From positions 62,001 through 126,000 of the IMG/VR virus record IMGVR_UViG_3300007510_001324: a stretch of DNA of 64,000 bases. One strand, 5' to 3'. Source of the DNA: a virus. The notes under the pieces were generated by a model, which was not told where the DNA came from, made no database searches, and saw nothing but the letters and a program-made list of their open reading frames with translations. Made by a program: the position numbers and the translations under genes. Positions 1 through 6,619 of the stretch are shown here, one piece after another. Each line of letters starts with the position of its first letter. The first letter of the stretch is position 1.

Positions 1-1
1 G

Positions 2-154
2 ACAGACGATGAAACCTGGTGGAAGTCTAAAGGGGAGCTATGCAAAGAATTCAAGGTAGGTATATTGATAGATAACTCCCCCGAATACGCTCCTTTTATA
101 GATAGTCAAGAAACAATATTCCTGTTACTAAATGGAGGTAAAAATGGAAAATAA
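2..154 (+). CDS. C-terminal end of a HAD-like phosphatase (partial)
   Basis: An open frame enters from the left edge and ends at a TAA at 152-154, giving about 50 residues. The segment VGILIDNSPEYAPFI followed by TIFLLLN resembles the last strand-helix of HAD-fold 5'(3')-nucleotidases or phosphatases, where an acidic pair follows a hydrophobic strand. The catalytic N-terminus lies outside the window, so the substrate cannot be named. Its stop overlaps the start of the NMN adenylyltransferase gene, so the two are probably translationally coupled and part of the same nucleotide-metabolism operon. Confidence 0.5.
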   Translation, partial: TDDETWWKSKGELCKEFKVGILIDNSPEYAPFIDSQETIFLLLNGGKNGK

Positions 155-1124
155 ATCCATACAAGAAGCTGATGTAGGAGTGATTGTAGGTCGATTCCAA
201 GTACATGAGTTGACCAGAGTCCACAAAGATTTAATACAGACAGTATTGGATCGCCATGATAAGGTCATCATATTTCTAGGCATAGGCCATCAGCCAACAA
301 CCTCCAGAAATCCACTAGATTACATGAGTAGGCAACAAATGATTGCCAGCAGCTTCCCAGAAGACTTTTCAAAAATGGCTATTTGTCCTATTTCTGATTG
401 TCTCAGCGATGAAACCTGGTCTATATCGCTAGACGCGGGGATACATCATTTGCTAGGGCCAAGACAAACTGCTTTACTGTACGGCGGTACAGACTCTTTC
501 ATAGCGCACTATTCCGGCAAATACCCAACACAAGAACTGGTACCCCGGGAATATGTTAAAGAGTACCGAGGTACCGAGCTGAGGAATAGACTTGGTAATA
601 GAGTAATCGATACTCCAGAATTTAGAGCCGGAGTAGTCTGGGCAACTCGTAATAAATTTCCTGCTGTAATTTCCACAGTTGACATAGCCATACTGAATCG
701 GAATAAGGAAGAAGTGCTGCTTGGCAGAAAAGAGGGGGAAAAAGGTTGGCGTTTTATAGGCGGCCATGTAGATCCAGGAGAATCTTTCGAAGAAGCTGCC
801 AGACGTGAAGCCAGGGAAGAAACTGCCTATGACATGGAATTCGGACCCCCTTCTTATATAGGTAGCTATTTCATAGATGATTGGCGATATAAAAACGAAG
901 ACGATAAAGTTACAACAGCTTTCTTTGCCGTAGATTATTTATATGGTGCTGCTAAATTTGCTGACGATATCGTTGAAGTAAAATGGATCCCCTTCAAACA
1001 TCTTACAGATAACCATGTGGGATTGCAAATGGTTCCTGCACATACCGTGTTAAAAGCCGCTTTGGTAGATTATCTCAAACTGGAGGAAGAAAACAATGCT
1101 GAACAATCTTCTGATGCTGACTGA
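144..1124 (+). CDS. nadM: NMN adenylyltransferase / Nudix hydrolase fusion
   Basis: Two-domain protein of 326 residues. The N-terminal half has the nucleotidyltransferase entry motif GRFQVHEL (about residues 16-23) typical of NadM-type NMN adenylyltransferases, which make NAD+ from NMN and ATP. The C-terminal half carries a complete Nudix box (about residues 206-228, GGHVDPGES...REAREET), as in the NadM-Nudix fusions of cyanobacteria and Francisella, where it cleaves ADP-ribose or related compounds. An upstream in-frame ATG at 132 exists, but the start at 144 is preferred because GGAGG at 134-138 is well spaced for it. The gene overlaps the NAMPT gene by 29 bases; together they convert nicotinamide to NAD+ in two steps. 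Confidence 0.93.
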   Translation: MENKSIQEADVGVIVGRFQVHELTRVHKDLIQTVLDRHDKVIIFLGIGHQPTTSRNPLDYMSRQQMIASSFPEDFSKMAICPISDCLSDETWSISLDAGIHHLLGPRQTALLYGGTDSFIAHYSGKYPTQELVPREYVKEYRGTELRNRLGNRVIDTPEFRAGVVWATRNKFPAVISTVDIAILNRNKEEVLLGRKEGEKGWRFIGGHVDPGESFEEAARREAREETAYDMEFGPPSYIGSYFIDDWRYKNEDDKVTTAFFAVDYLYGAAKFADDIVEVKWIPFKHLTDNHVGLQMVPAHTVLKAALVDYLKLEEENNAEQSSDAD

Positions 1125-2481
1125 CAGCTATAAAATGACTCACTGGCCCCAGTATCCGCCATGTACCGAGCAGGTGTATTCTTACTTCGAATCGCGCGGA
1201 GGAGAATTCCCTGCAACAATCTTTTTTGGTCTTCAATACATAATCAAAAGGTTTTTTGAAGGCATAGCATTTACCCCGAGTGATGTACTGGAAGCAGAGA
1301 CTATCGCTGGCCACCATTTCGGCAACAAAGAGTTGTTTAATCTGGCGGGCTGGGGACATCTATATGAAAAGCATGGTGGTATTTTGCCTATCCGTATTAA
1401 AGCTGTTCCAGAGGGCACTAAGATCCCTATAAGGAATGTTTTGATGACAGTTGAAAATACCGACCCGGAATTCTATTGGTTAACAAATTATTTGGAGACG
1501 TTGCTAGTACAAACATGGTATCCAACCACAATAGCAACAAACTCTTACGAATGCAAGAAAATCATTCTTGAATTCCTGGAAGCCACGGGCACCCCAGAAA
1601 CAATCGGCTTCAAATTACATGATTTCGGTTGTCGCGGGGTAACCTGCATGGAACAAGCCGGTATAGGCGGTATGGCACATTTGACCAGCTTCTTGGGGAC
1701 AGACACCCTACCAGCGCTTCATTTTGCCAACGAGTATTATGACGGCAAGTACAAAGAAATCGGGTTCTCTATTCCTGCCTCAGAACATAGTACTATGACA
1801 GCTTGGCTCAAAGACGGCGAAGTAGAGGCCTTCCGCAACATGCTGGTAAAGTACCCAACCGGCCTGGTAGCCTGTGTTTCGGATCAATACGATATCTACA
1901 ATGCCTGTCGTAATCTTTGGGGAACAGCATTGAAAGAAGAAGTTCTTTCACGCGAGGGCACTCTTGTGATACGTCCGGATAGCGGTGATCCTCCTACAGT
2001 GGTACTCAATGTACTACGTATTCTTTGGGAGCGTTTCGGGGGAACTACCAACGATAAGGGTTATCGTGTTTTGGATCCACACGTGCGTATTATCCAAGGC
2101 GATGGAATTGACCGCGAAATGATCAGGACAATCCTATCAGCTATGAAAGCTGAAAAATTCTCAGCTGATAATATAGCTTTTGGTTCCGGCGGCGGTTTAC
2201 TGCAAAAGTTTGATCGCGATACCTGCCAGTTTGCTTTCAAATGCTGCGATGCTGTCGTTGATGGTGAACACCGCGATATCTACAAAGAGCCAAAGACAAT
2301 GGCTTCTAAGAATTCCAAACGAGGTCGTCTGAAACTCATGCTAACCGGCGATAGTACATACACAACCGAACCTGAAGATTCTTTTCCAGCGGCACCGGAT
2401 CTTTTACAGACAGTATTCGAGAACGGTAAAGTAGTTAATCCCACTACTTTCGAAGAAGTACGCGCTAGAATAAATAGTTAA
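1096..2481 (+). CDS. nadV: nicotinamide phosphoribosyltransferase
   Basis: 461 residues, full length for NAMPT/NadV. The N-terminus LTDSYKMTHWPQYP and later motifs RPDSGDPP and IQGDGID are family hallmarks (phosphate and PRPP binding). The enzyme joins nicotinamide to PRPP to give NMN, the substrate of the NadM domain encoded just upstream. It starts inside the preceding gene behind a GGAGGAAG ribosome site. A NAMPT plus NMN adenylyltransferase pair in a phage matches the published NAD+ reconstitution pathway 2, which rebuilds NAD+ after NAD-depleting host defences; that role here is inference. A hairpin terminator follows the gene. Confidence 0.95.
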   Translation: MLNNLLMLTDSYKMTHWPQYPPCTEQVYSYFESRGGEFPATIFFGLQYIIKRFFEGIAFTPSDVLEAETIAGHHFGNKELFNLAGWGHLYEKHGGILPIRIKAVPEGTKIPIRNVLMTVENTDPEFYWLTNYLETLLVQTWYPTTIATNSYECKKIILEFLEATGTPETIGFKLHDFGCRGVTCMEQAGIGGMAHLTSFLGTDTLPALHFANEYYDGKYKEIGFSIPASEHSTMTAWLKDGEVEAFRNMLVKYPTGLVACVSDQYDIYNACRNLWGTALKEEVLSREGTLVIRPDSGDPPTVVLNVLRILWERFGGTTNDKGYRVLDPHVRIIQGDGIDREMIRTILSAMKAEKFSADNIAFGSGGGLLQKFDRDTCQFAFKCCDAVVDGEHRDIYKEPKTMASKNSKRGRLKLMLTGDSTYTTEPEDSFPAAPDLLQTVFENGKVVNPTTFEEVRARINS

Positions 2482-2488
2482 TCAATAT

Positions 2489-2516
2489 GCGGGGTGGGCA
2501 ACTGCCCCGCTTATTT
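2489..2516 (+). terminator. intrinsic terminator after nadV
   Basis: GCGGGG (2489-2494) pairs with CCCCGC (2505-2510) around a 10-nt loop and is followed by TTATTT. It probably reduces read-through from the NAD module into the next Nudix gene. Confidence 0.75.
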
Positions 2517-2530
2517 AATTGGAGATCAAA

Positions 2531-2980
2531 ATGGTTACAACAGCTGCAACTATAATAATAGATAAAAAAACCAACAGGATATTGCTATGCCATGTAACCG
2601 AACATGATTTCTGGTCTCTGCCGAAAGGTGTTCAAGAAGATGGCGAACTTCTAATAAGTACTGCGCTTAGAGAAGTGGAAGAAGAAACCGGACTGGTTTT
2701 TGATGACGACGGGGTAGCCGCGTCTGCTATAACCTACCACGATACTTACTCATATATAAAAAATAAAAATATGGCTGTATTTTCTATACAAGTACACGAA
2801 ATAGATTTATCTAAACTTAAATGTGCCTCTACTTTTGTTTCAGATATAGATAGAAAAACAAAACCAGAGGTAGACGATTATCTCTTGGTTGATGGAACCA
2901 TGTTATTATTTATGGTAAACGAAGCGCAGAAGAAAGTGCTTAAACCAATATTGGAGGAACTATGCTTAATAGAATCTTGA
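2531..2980 (+). CDS. Nudix hydrolase
   Basis: 149 residues, a single Nudix domain. The Nudix box spans about residues 33-55, from GVQEDGE to REVEEETGL, with all metal-binding glutamates of GX5EX7REUXEEXGU. The protein resembles small MutT/Ap4A-type pyrophosphatases, but the substrate cannot be told from sequence. ATG 2531 is chosen because GGAG (2521-2524) precedes it; an in-frame TTG at 2519 is less likely. Its end overlaps the RNA ligase gene by 19 bases, which links it to the RNA repair pair. A role in decapping or cleaning capped RNA or alarmone dinucleotides is possible but unproven. Confidence 0.85.
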   Translation: MVTTAATIIIDKKTNRILLCHVTEHDFWSLPKGVQEDGELLISTALREVEEETGLVFDDDGVAASAITYHDTYSYIKNKNMAVFSIQVHEIDLSKLKCASTFVSDIDRKTKPEVDDYLLVDGTMLLFMVNEAQKKVLKPILEELCLIES

Positions 2981-4071
2981 CAATGGAGGACGAATTCGCC
3001 ATTGACGAAATGATCCTTGAGGGATATATAAGAAAACAAGTACATCCTGACAACCCCGCTTTAGTTATTTATAACTATGCTCATAAGGCCATGTTCAATT
3101 GGCGCTGGAACGACGTTATCTGCCAGTGTAGAGGTCTTATCGTAGATACATCTACTAATGAGTTTAAAATAATTTCTCGTCCTATTCCTAAGTTCTTTAA
3201 TTATAATGAATTGAAAGACCAGGGAATCGTACTACCAGACGATGACTATGTAATACAAGATAAGCTAGATGGTTATGCCGGCATTATGTATTTCATGGGC
3301 GATAAGCCTTATATTGCTACCAGAGGATCATTTGACTCCCGGCAAGCTATAAGAGCTAATGAAATATTAAATAAAAAATATAGCCACTTGCTGAATCAGC
3401 TTAACCCCAACTACACATATCAATTCGAAATTATCTACCCAGAAGATAGAGCCGAAGATAGGCTTGTACTTGATTACGGAGATGAAGAAGCTCTTTATCT
3501 TATAACGGTTATCAACACAGCTACCGGGGAAGAGCTAGATTACTATAACCCGGGATTTCCTATGCCGGTAGAATATACTCCAAGCCATACAGTTTATGAA
3601 AGTGATTTTGATCAGCTTGTAAAACGGGGCACAGAGGATATCTTCCAAAATAAGGAAGGTGTAGTTGTACACTATCGTCCAAGCAACCTTCGCGTTAAGG
3701 TTAAATTCGAAGAATACAAGGAGTTACAACGCATGCGTGTATCCCTAACTCCAAAGAAAGTATTCGAGTATCTTGTAAACGACGAAATAGATAAGCTCAA
3801 AGAAGGTGTTCTTGAGGAACACTGGGAGTGGGTGGATAAACTTGTCAAGGAATTCAAGGAGAGTTATGCTAAGTATTCTTGGGATGCTTTAAACTTCATT
3901 ATTGATACAAGATTAAGAGATGAAGACGAACGTAAATACGTGGCCAAAACTTTCCAACGATATAAAGACCCAGGACTACTCTTTGCCATGTGGGATAAGA
4001 AAGAGAAAATGGTAATGAAGCTCGTCTGGAAAGCGGTTTGGTGGGATTTTGAACATAAGGAGAATAAATGA
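2962..4071 (+). CDS. rnlA: RNA ligase, T4 Rnl1-like
   Basis: 369 residues, close to T4 Rnl1 (374). The adenylation lysine is in K101-L-D-G (motif I), with motif IV at EGVVVHY (about 232-238) and motif V near KVKF (about 247-250). Rnl1 seals 5'-phosphate to 3'-OH RNA ends, classically in tRNAs cut in the anticodon loop by host nucleases. It is followed with an ATGA overlap by a T4-like polynucleotide kinase/phosphatase, the partner enzyme in that repair, and then by a dense tRNA/ncRNA region. GGAGGAAC precedes the ATG. The family assignment is strong; whether it repairs damage or processes the phage's own odd tRNAs is open. Confidence 0.9.
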   Translation: MLNRILTMEDEFAIDEMILEGYIRKQVHPDNPALVIYNYAHKAMFNWRWNDVICQCRGLIVDTSTNEFKIISRPIPKFFNYNELKDQGIVLPDDDYVIQDKLDGYAGIMYFMGDKPYIATRGSFDSRQAIRANEILNKKYSHLLNQLNPNYTYQFEIIYPEDRAEDRLVLDYGDEEALYLITVINTATGEELDYYNPGFPMPVEYTPSHTVYESDFDQLVKRGTEDIFQNKEGVVVHYRPSNLRVKVKFEEYKELQRMRVSLTPKKVFEYLVNDEIDKLKEGVLEEHWEWVDKLVKEFKESYAKYSWDALNFIIDTRLRDEDERKYVAKTFQRYKDPGLLFAMWDKKEKMVMKLVWKAVWWDFEHKENK

Positions 4072-4958
4072 GAAAAGTACATTTCCTAAGAGGGTTGCCC
4101 GCTTCCGGGAAATCCACTTGGGCTAAAGAGATGGTTGCTGCTCATCCTGGGAGGTATAAGCGGATAAACAAGGATGATCTTCGTGCTATGCTTGATGTAA
4201 GTCATTGGTCCAGAGACAATGAGAAATTTGTCAAACAGGTCAGAAACGATTTAATGCTCAAAGCATTGTCTGATGGCAAAAGTGTTATCATTGATGATAC
4301 TAACTTTCACCCATCACACCTGACTACTATACAAAGCTTAGTTAAGACCTTTAACCAGGTCCAAGGTACCAACATTATAGTTGAGGTAAAAGATTTTGAT
4401 CTTCCACTTGATGAATGTATTAAGCGTGATCTTGGCCGACCCAATTCAGTAGGCGAAAAGGTTATTCGTGATATGCATGACCAGTATGTAAAGACACCTG
4501 AAGCTTCTTTTGCTGCTAAGCAGGATAACTCTTTGCCTGCAGCTATACTTGTTGATCTGGATGGAACACTTGCATTGTTTGCTGGTCAACGTGGACCTTT
4601 TGATTGGGATAAAGTTGGCGACGATAAAGTCAATGAACCTGTGGCCTCATTAGTAGCGCAGGCAGCCTTTTTCGAAGGTTATAAAATTAGCATAATAATC
4701 TTGTCAGGTCGGGACGGAGTAGCTAAAGATGCAAGCATAGAATGGCTTGATAAAAATGCAATAGTATATGATAAGGTTTTTATGAGAGCTGCGGGAGATA
4801 CGCGAAAAGACTCGATTGTTAAACGTGAGCTTTACGAGAAGCATATTAAGGATAAATACTTTGTTGAATTCGTCCTTGATGATAGAGATCAAGTAGTTGA
4901 TCTTTGGCGTAAAGATCTTGGGCTCCCTTGCTTTCAGGTGAATTATGGAAATTTTTAA
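4068..4958 (+). CDS. pseT: polynucleotide 5'-kinase / 3'-phosphatase
   Basis: 296 residues with the same domain order and length as T4 Pnkp. The N-terminal kinase has a P-loop GLPASGKST (residues 9-17); the C-terminal HAD phosphatase has DLDGT (163-167). The enzyme removes 2',3'-cyclic or 3' phosphates and phosphorylates 5'-OH ends, producing the ends that Rnl1 needs. It overlaps the ligase gene by four bases and is therefore co-translated. It is the last protein gene before the 1.6-kb RNA region. Confidence 0.93.
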   Translation: MRKVHFLRGLPASGKSTWAKEMVAAHPGRYKRINKDDLRAMLDVSHWSRDNEKFVKQVRNDLMLKALSDGKSVIIDDTNFHPSHLTTIQSLVKTFNQVQGTNIIVEVKDFDLPLDECIKRDLGRPNSVGEKVIRDMHDQYVKTPEASFAAKQDNSLPAAILVDLDGTLALFAGQRGPFDWDKVGDDKVNEPVASLVAQAAFFEGYKISIIILSGRDGVAKDASIEWLDKNAIVYDKVFMRAAGDTRKDSIVKRELYEKHIKDKYFVEFVLDDRDQVVDLWRKDLGLPCFQVNYGNF

Positions 4959-4965
4959 AATTTTG

Positions 4966-4974
4966 TGGTATAAG
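4966..4974 (+). promoter_or_regulatory. extended -10 promoter for the downstream structured RNA
   Basis: TG-G-TATAAG at 4966-4974 is an extended -10 element. The 12-base context TTGTGGTATAAG recurs exactly at 18211-18222 ahead of another gene, which supports a real promoter class. No clear -35 is visible in the AT-rich upstream stretch. Transcription would begin near 4981. Confidence 0.55.
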
Positions 4975-4980
4975 AAATAC

Positions 4981-5250
4981 GCAGATGGTGTTTAACTTTT
5001 CATGTTAAGCTCCTATTTAATTAGACTTGATTCCTGACCCTATACAGGTACAGGTGGAGTCAGCCAGATAAGGTCTTGGTAGACTGGTACGGGAAAGTCC
5101 GTTTATATATAGACAATGCCAGTAGAGATTGACCTAAAGGTAACGAAGTGTAGCTGGGAGACCGGAGCATGGATTTTTAGGTGACAGGTTGGCGAAAGAG
5201 GCATCCAAAAGAGCAGCCTCCATGCCCTGGACTTGCTGCAGGGCTATTTG
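4981..5250 (+). ncRNA. unidentified pseudoknotted RNA, ~265 nt
   Basis: No protein frame covers this stretch. Helices visible by eye include CTGAC/GTCAG, GTCT-TGGT-AGAC, a GAGA-capped hairpin near 5160-5190, ACCTAAA pairing with TTTAGGT about 60 nt later, and GCATGG pairing with CCATGC. The last two cross each other, which implies a pseudoknot. The region ends with GCCCTG (5224-5229) / CAGGGC (5239-5244) and a short U-rich tract, so promoter, RNA and terminator look like one unit. It contains GGGAAAGTCCG, reminiscent of the RNase P CR-I, but the other RNase P and group I intron signatures were not found. Function unknown. Confidence 0.55.
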
Positions 5251-5276
5251 ACATTTCATACAATTTTTAGTATAAT
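5248..5276 (+). promoter_or_regulatory. consensus sigma70 promoter
   Basis: TTGACA (5248-5253), a 17-nt spacer, and TATAAT (5271-5276): both hexamers are perfect consensus. Start would be near 5283, just ahead of a 29-codon frame, a terminator and the first tRNA-like gene. It is likely recognised by the unmodified host polymerase, so early expression of the RNA region is expected. Confidence 0.9.
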
Positions 5277-5285
5277 AACTCTATC

Positions 5286-5375
5286 ATGGAAGATACAATG
5301 AAAAAACATCTCGTCTTTAGCGCTATAATTCCGTCTACCAAGGCGGTATTATACCAAGGGAGAAATACATCTTAA
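5286..5375 (+). CDS. possible small leader peptide
   Basis: A 29-codon frame starts about 3 nt after the predicted transcription start of the consensus promoter. A second ATG at 5298 has GGAAGA four bases upstream and may be the real start (25 residues, MKKHLVFSAI...). It stops 27 nt before a hairpin terminator, an arrangement like a leader peptide with attenuator, but no run of regulatory codons is visible. No family recognised. Confidence 0.3.
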   Translation: MEDTMKKHLVFSAIIPSTKAVLYQGRNTS

Positions 5376-5402
5376 AAATTTTTCATGGTCGAGTTGACTA
5401 TT

Positions 5403-5429
5403 AAAAGGCGGCCATAGGTCGCCTTTTTT
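5403..5429 (+). terminator. intrinsic terminator/attenuator
   Basis: AAAAGGCG (5403-5410) pairs with CGCCTTTT (from 5420), with a nine-base loop and a run of six T. It lies between the consensus promoter and the first tRNA-like gene, so tRNA expression must pass it by read-through or come from another promoter. Confidence 0.8.
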
Positions 5430-5449
5430 ATTGTTCCTTTTTTATATAA

Positions 5450-5521
5450 GCGAAAGTAGCTCAGTGAATAGTATCCGCAAGAGCTGCGGAAGGTCACGTG
5501 GTTCGACTCCCGTCTTTCGCA
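5450..5521 (+). tRNA. degenerate tRNA-like gene
   Basis: Acceptor GCGAAAG/CTTTCGC pairs 7 of 7 and the T loop TTCGACT is present. The 5' D-stem strand GCTC has no good partner, and the T stem pairs only if one T is bulged. The anticodon-arm position folds as TCCGC-AAGAGCT-GCGGA, with A instead of the invariant U33. A literal anticodon would be GAG, but the class I variable loop does not fit Leu. It may be a decayed tRNA or a tRNA-shaped RNA that does not decode. Confidence 0.5.
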
Positions 5522-5688
5522 TTGATAATCCGGACGCCTCTGAAAAGTACCCGTCATTATGGGCGGCGAAATTCATGCGTAACATTCCGACCTGAATGTG
5601 TACAGGTATCGTCTATGGGCGCCTTTATTTAAGGAATACATAGGAATGGAAGGCATTATGCCAAGCGCTCATATAGCTGAGCAATTTT
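5522..5688 (+). other. intergenic RNA-rich spacer
   Basis: No credible protein gene. Short self-complementary elements are visible: ATTCA/TGAAT overlapping ACCTG/CAGGT, the palindrome GGCATTATGCC, and GCTCA-TATAGC-TGAGC just before the next tRNA. They could be processing hairpins of a polycistronic tRNA transcript. No known RNA family was recognised. Confidence 0.3.
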
Positions 5689-5777
5689 TGCGCTGTGGCG
5701 AAGTTGGTAACGCACGGGACAAAGCTGGCCAGCTTACTAAGAGCCCGCAAATGGTGGTTCGAGTCCATCCAGCGCAA
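5689..5777 (+). tRNA. tRNA (Leu-like D arm) with enlarged anticodon arm
   Basis: Acceptor TGCGCTG/CAGCGCA pairs 7 of 7, the D arm has the three-pair class II form, and the T arm is GGTGG-TTCGAGT-CCATC. The anticodon stem CGGG/CCCG encloses about 25 nt instead of the usual loop. The extra bases contain the 14-nt palindrome AAGCTGGCCAGCTT, so a small hairpin protrudes from the anticodon loop. If about 17 nt were removed, a UAA (Leu) anticodon is one possible result, but the exact boundaries cannot be fixed. Unlike true Leu tRNAs, the variable loop is only about five bases. Confidence 0.6.
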
Positions 5778-5782
5778 TTTAT

Positions 5783-6149
5783 GGGGACGAATTGGTTTCG
5801 ACGTCGTTATTTGAGATCGAAGTGCAGCATAAGCCTAGTCATAGGCTTACCAAAATTTAAATGATAAATCTTACGCTTTGGCAGCCTGAGGGCTACCCGC
5901 TACTACAGACCTGTTAGTTGGTACTGATAGTGGCGTAAAAATAACTGACTAGCCATAGGGATTTAATGGCGATACAAATTTAAATCCACTCTGTGACAAC
6001 CGAGGAGACCAACTCGGAGTAGACGATAATGAGCGTTGTTTAGTGAAGCGTTACTAGCGTCTTTAAATAAAGTGTAAAAAACTAACTAAGCTGTGAATGA
6101 CTTTGGTTAAAGGTTTTGATGGACGCGGGTTCAATTCCCGCCGTCTCCA
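5783..6149 (+). ncRNA. ssrA: transfer-messenger RNA (tmRNA)
   Basis: The 5' end GGGGACGAATTGGTTTCGACG and the 3' end with T arm GCGGG-TTCAATT-CCCGC are textbook tmRNA. The acceptor GGGGACG pairs with CGTCTCC and keeps the G3-U pair that alanyl-tRNA synthetase reads. The reading frame encodes NDKSYALAA before TGA at about 5892-5894, close to the ANDENYALAA tag. A hairpin AAGCCTA/TAGGCTT upstream fits PK1; placing the resume codon at AAT, 11 nt after PK1, is inference. The length, 367 nt, is normal. The genome has CTA rather than CCA after the discriminator, so the host must add CCA. It would rescue stalled ribosomes and tag their products for proteolysis. Confidence 0.95.
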
Positions 6150-6171
6150 CTAGTTTTAGATTATTTTACTG

Positions 6172-6435
6172 ACTAGAAGTTGAGCCTTGAATAAGGGTTT
6201 CTAGTTGGGTAGGACGTAGCGTCCTGCCGAAGCAGTCAATGCTTCGCATTGTGAGCTCGCGCGCCCGGAGCCGGCATGTCCCCGCGGAACTGCAGCGGCA
6301 CGCGGGCAGCCTCCGTGCCTGGACGGAAGCCAGGGAAATCTCACACTAGCTATTCAGGGCCCTCAACGGGCACGGACCGCACCAGACACTTCGTGTACCG
6401 GTGGGACGGATGCCCGAAGACCCAAGAAATAGCTA
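6172..6435 (+). ncRNA. unidentified GC-rich structured RNA downstream of tmRNA
   Basis: A strongly GC-rich island (about 6250-6420) in an AT-rich genome, with nested helices: ACTAGAA/TTCTAGT, AGGACG-TAG-CGTCCT, GAAGC/GCTTC, CCCGCG (6281)/CGCGGG (6301), and TAGCTATT (6347)/AATAGCTA (6428) closing a domain with GGGC/GCCC inside. TCCGT/ACGGA (6312/6323) and CCTGG/CCAGG (6318/6330) interlock and could form a compact pseudoknot. Frames across it are not protein-like. It lies between the tmRNA and the initiator-like tRNA. No family recognised; base composition suggests a separate origin. Confidence 0.5.
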
Positions 6436-6450
6436 AAGTAAAACTACATA

Positions 6451-6525
6451 TGCAGAGTGGAGCAGTTGGTTTAGCTCGAGAGGTTCATAACCTCTAGGTC
6501 ACGGGTTCGAGTCCCGTCTCTGCTA
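6451..6525 (+). tRNA. tRNA-Met(CAU), initiator-like
   Basis: All four arms are normal. Anticodon arm AGAGG-TTCATAA-CCTCT gives CAU. Two initiator features are visible: position 1 (T) does not pair with position 72 (T), and the D stem GAGC/GCTC carries the A11-U24 pair. Two of the three G-C pairs expected at the base of an initiator anticodon stem are present. The D arm and variable loop closely resemble bacterial tRNA-fMet. Function as an initiator depends on formylation by the host enzyme. Confidence 0.85.
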
Positions 6526-6619
6526 TTTTATTAATGTTTTATTGAGTAACATTAACAAGGTCTTTGATATATAACAACTCAAATCAGTGTAAGTCTTAAC
6601 AAAGAAGGAGTATATTTAC

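Noticed and set aside
4981-5250. RNase P RNA or group I intron
   Set aside because: GGGAAAGTCCG recalls RNase P CR-I, and GTAGAGATTGACC recalls the group I P7 region, but the partner strands (ACAGAA/CR-V; the matching P7 3' strand) are absent and there are no exons to splice.
5598-5864. Open reading frame across a tRNA and the tmRNA start
   Set aside because: It runs through clear RNA genes, has no ribosome site and no protein-like composition.
6250-6340. HDV-like ribozyme or 16S 530-loop mimic
   Set aside because: GCCGGCATGTCCC looks like the start of an HDV ribozyme and CTCCGTGCC equals part of the 530 loop, but the rest of either fold (P1 3' strand and catalytic C region; the 530 loop core) cannot be found.
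6276-6497. Open reading frame in the GC-rich RNA island
   Set aside because: It overlaps the initiator tRNA and paired RNA stems; composition reflects structure, not coding.
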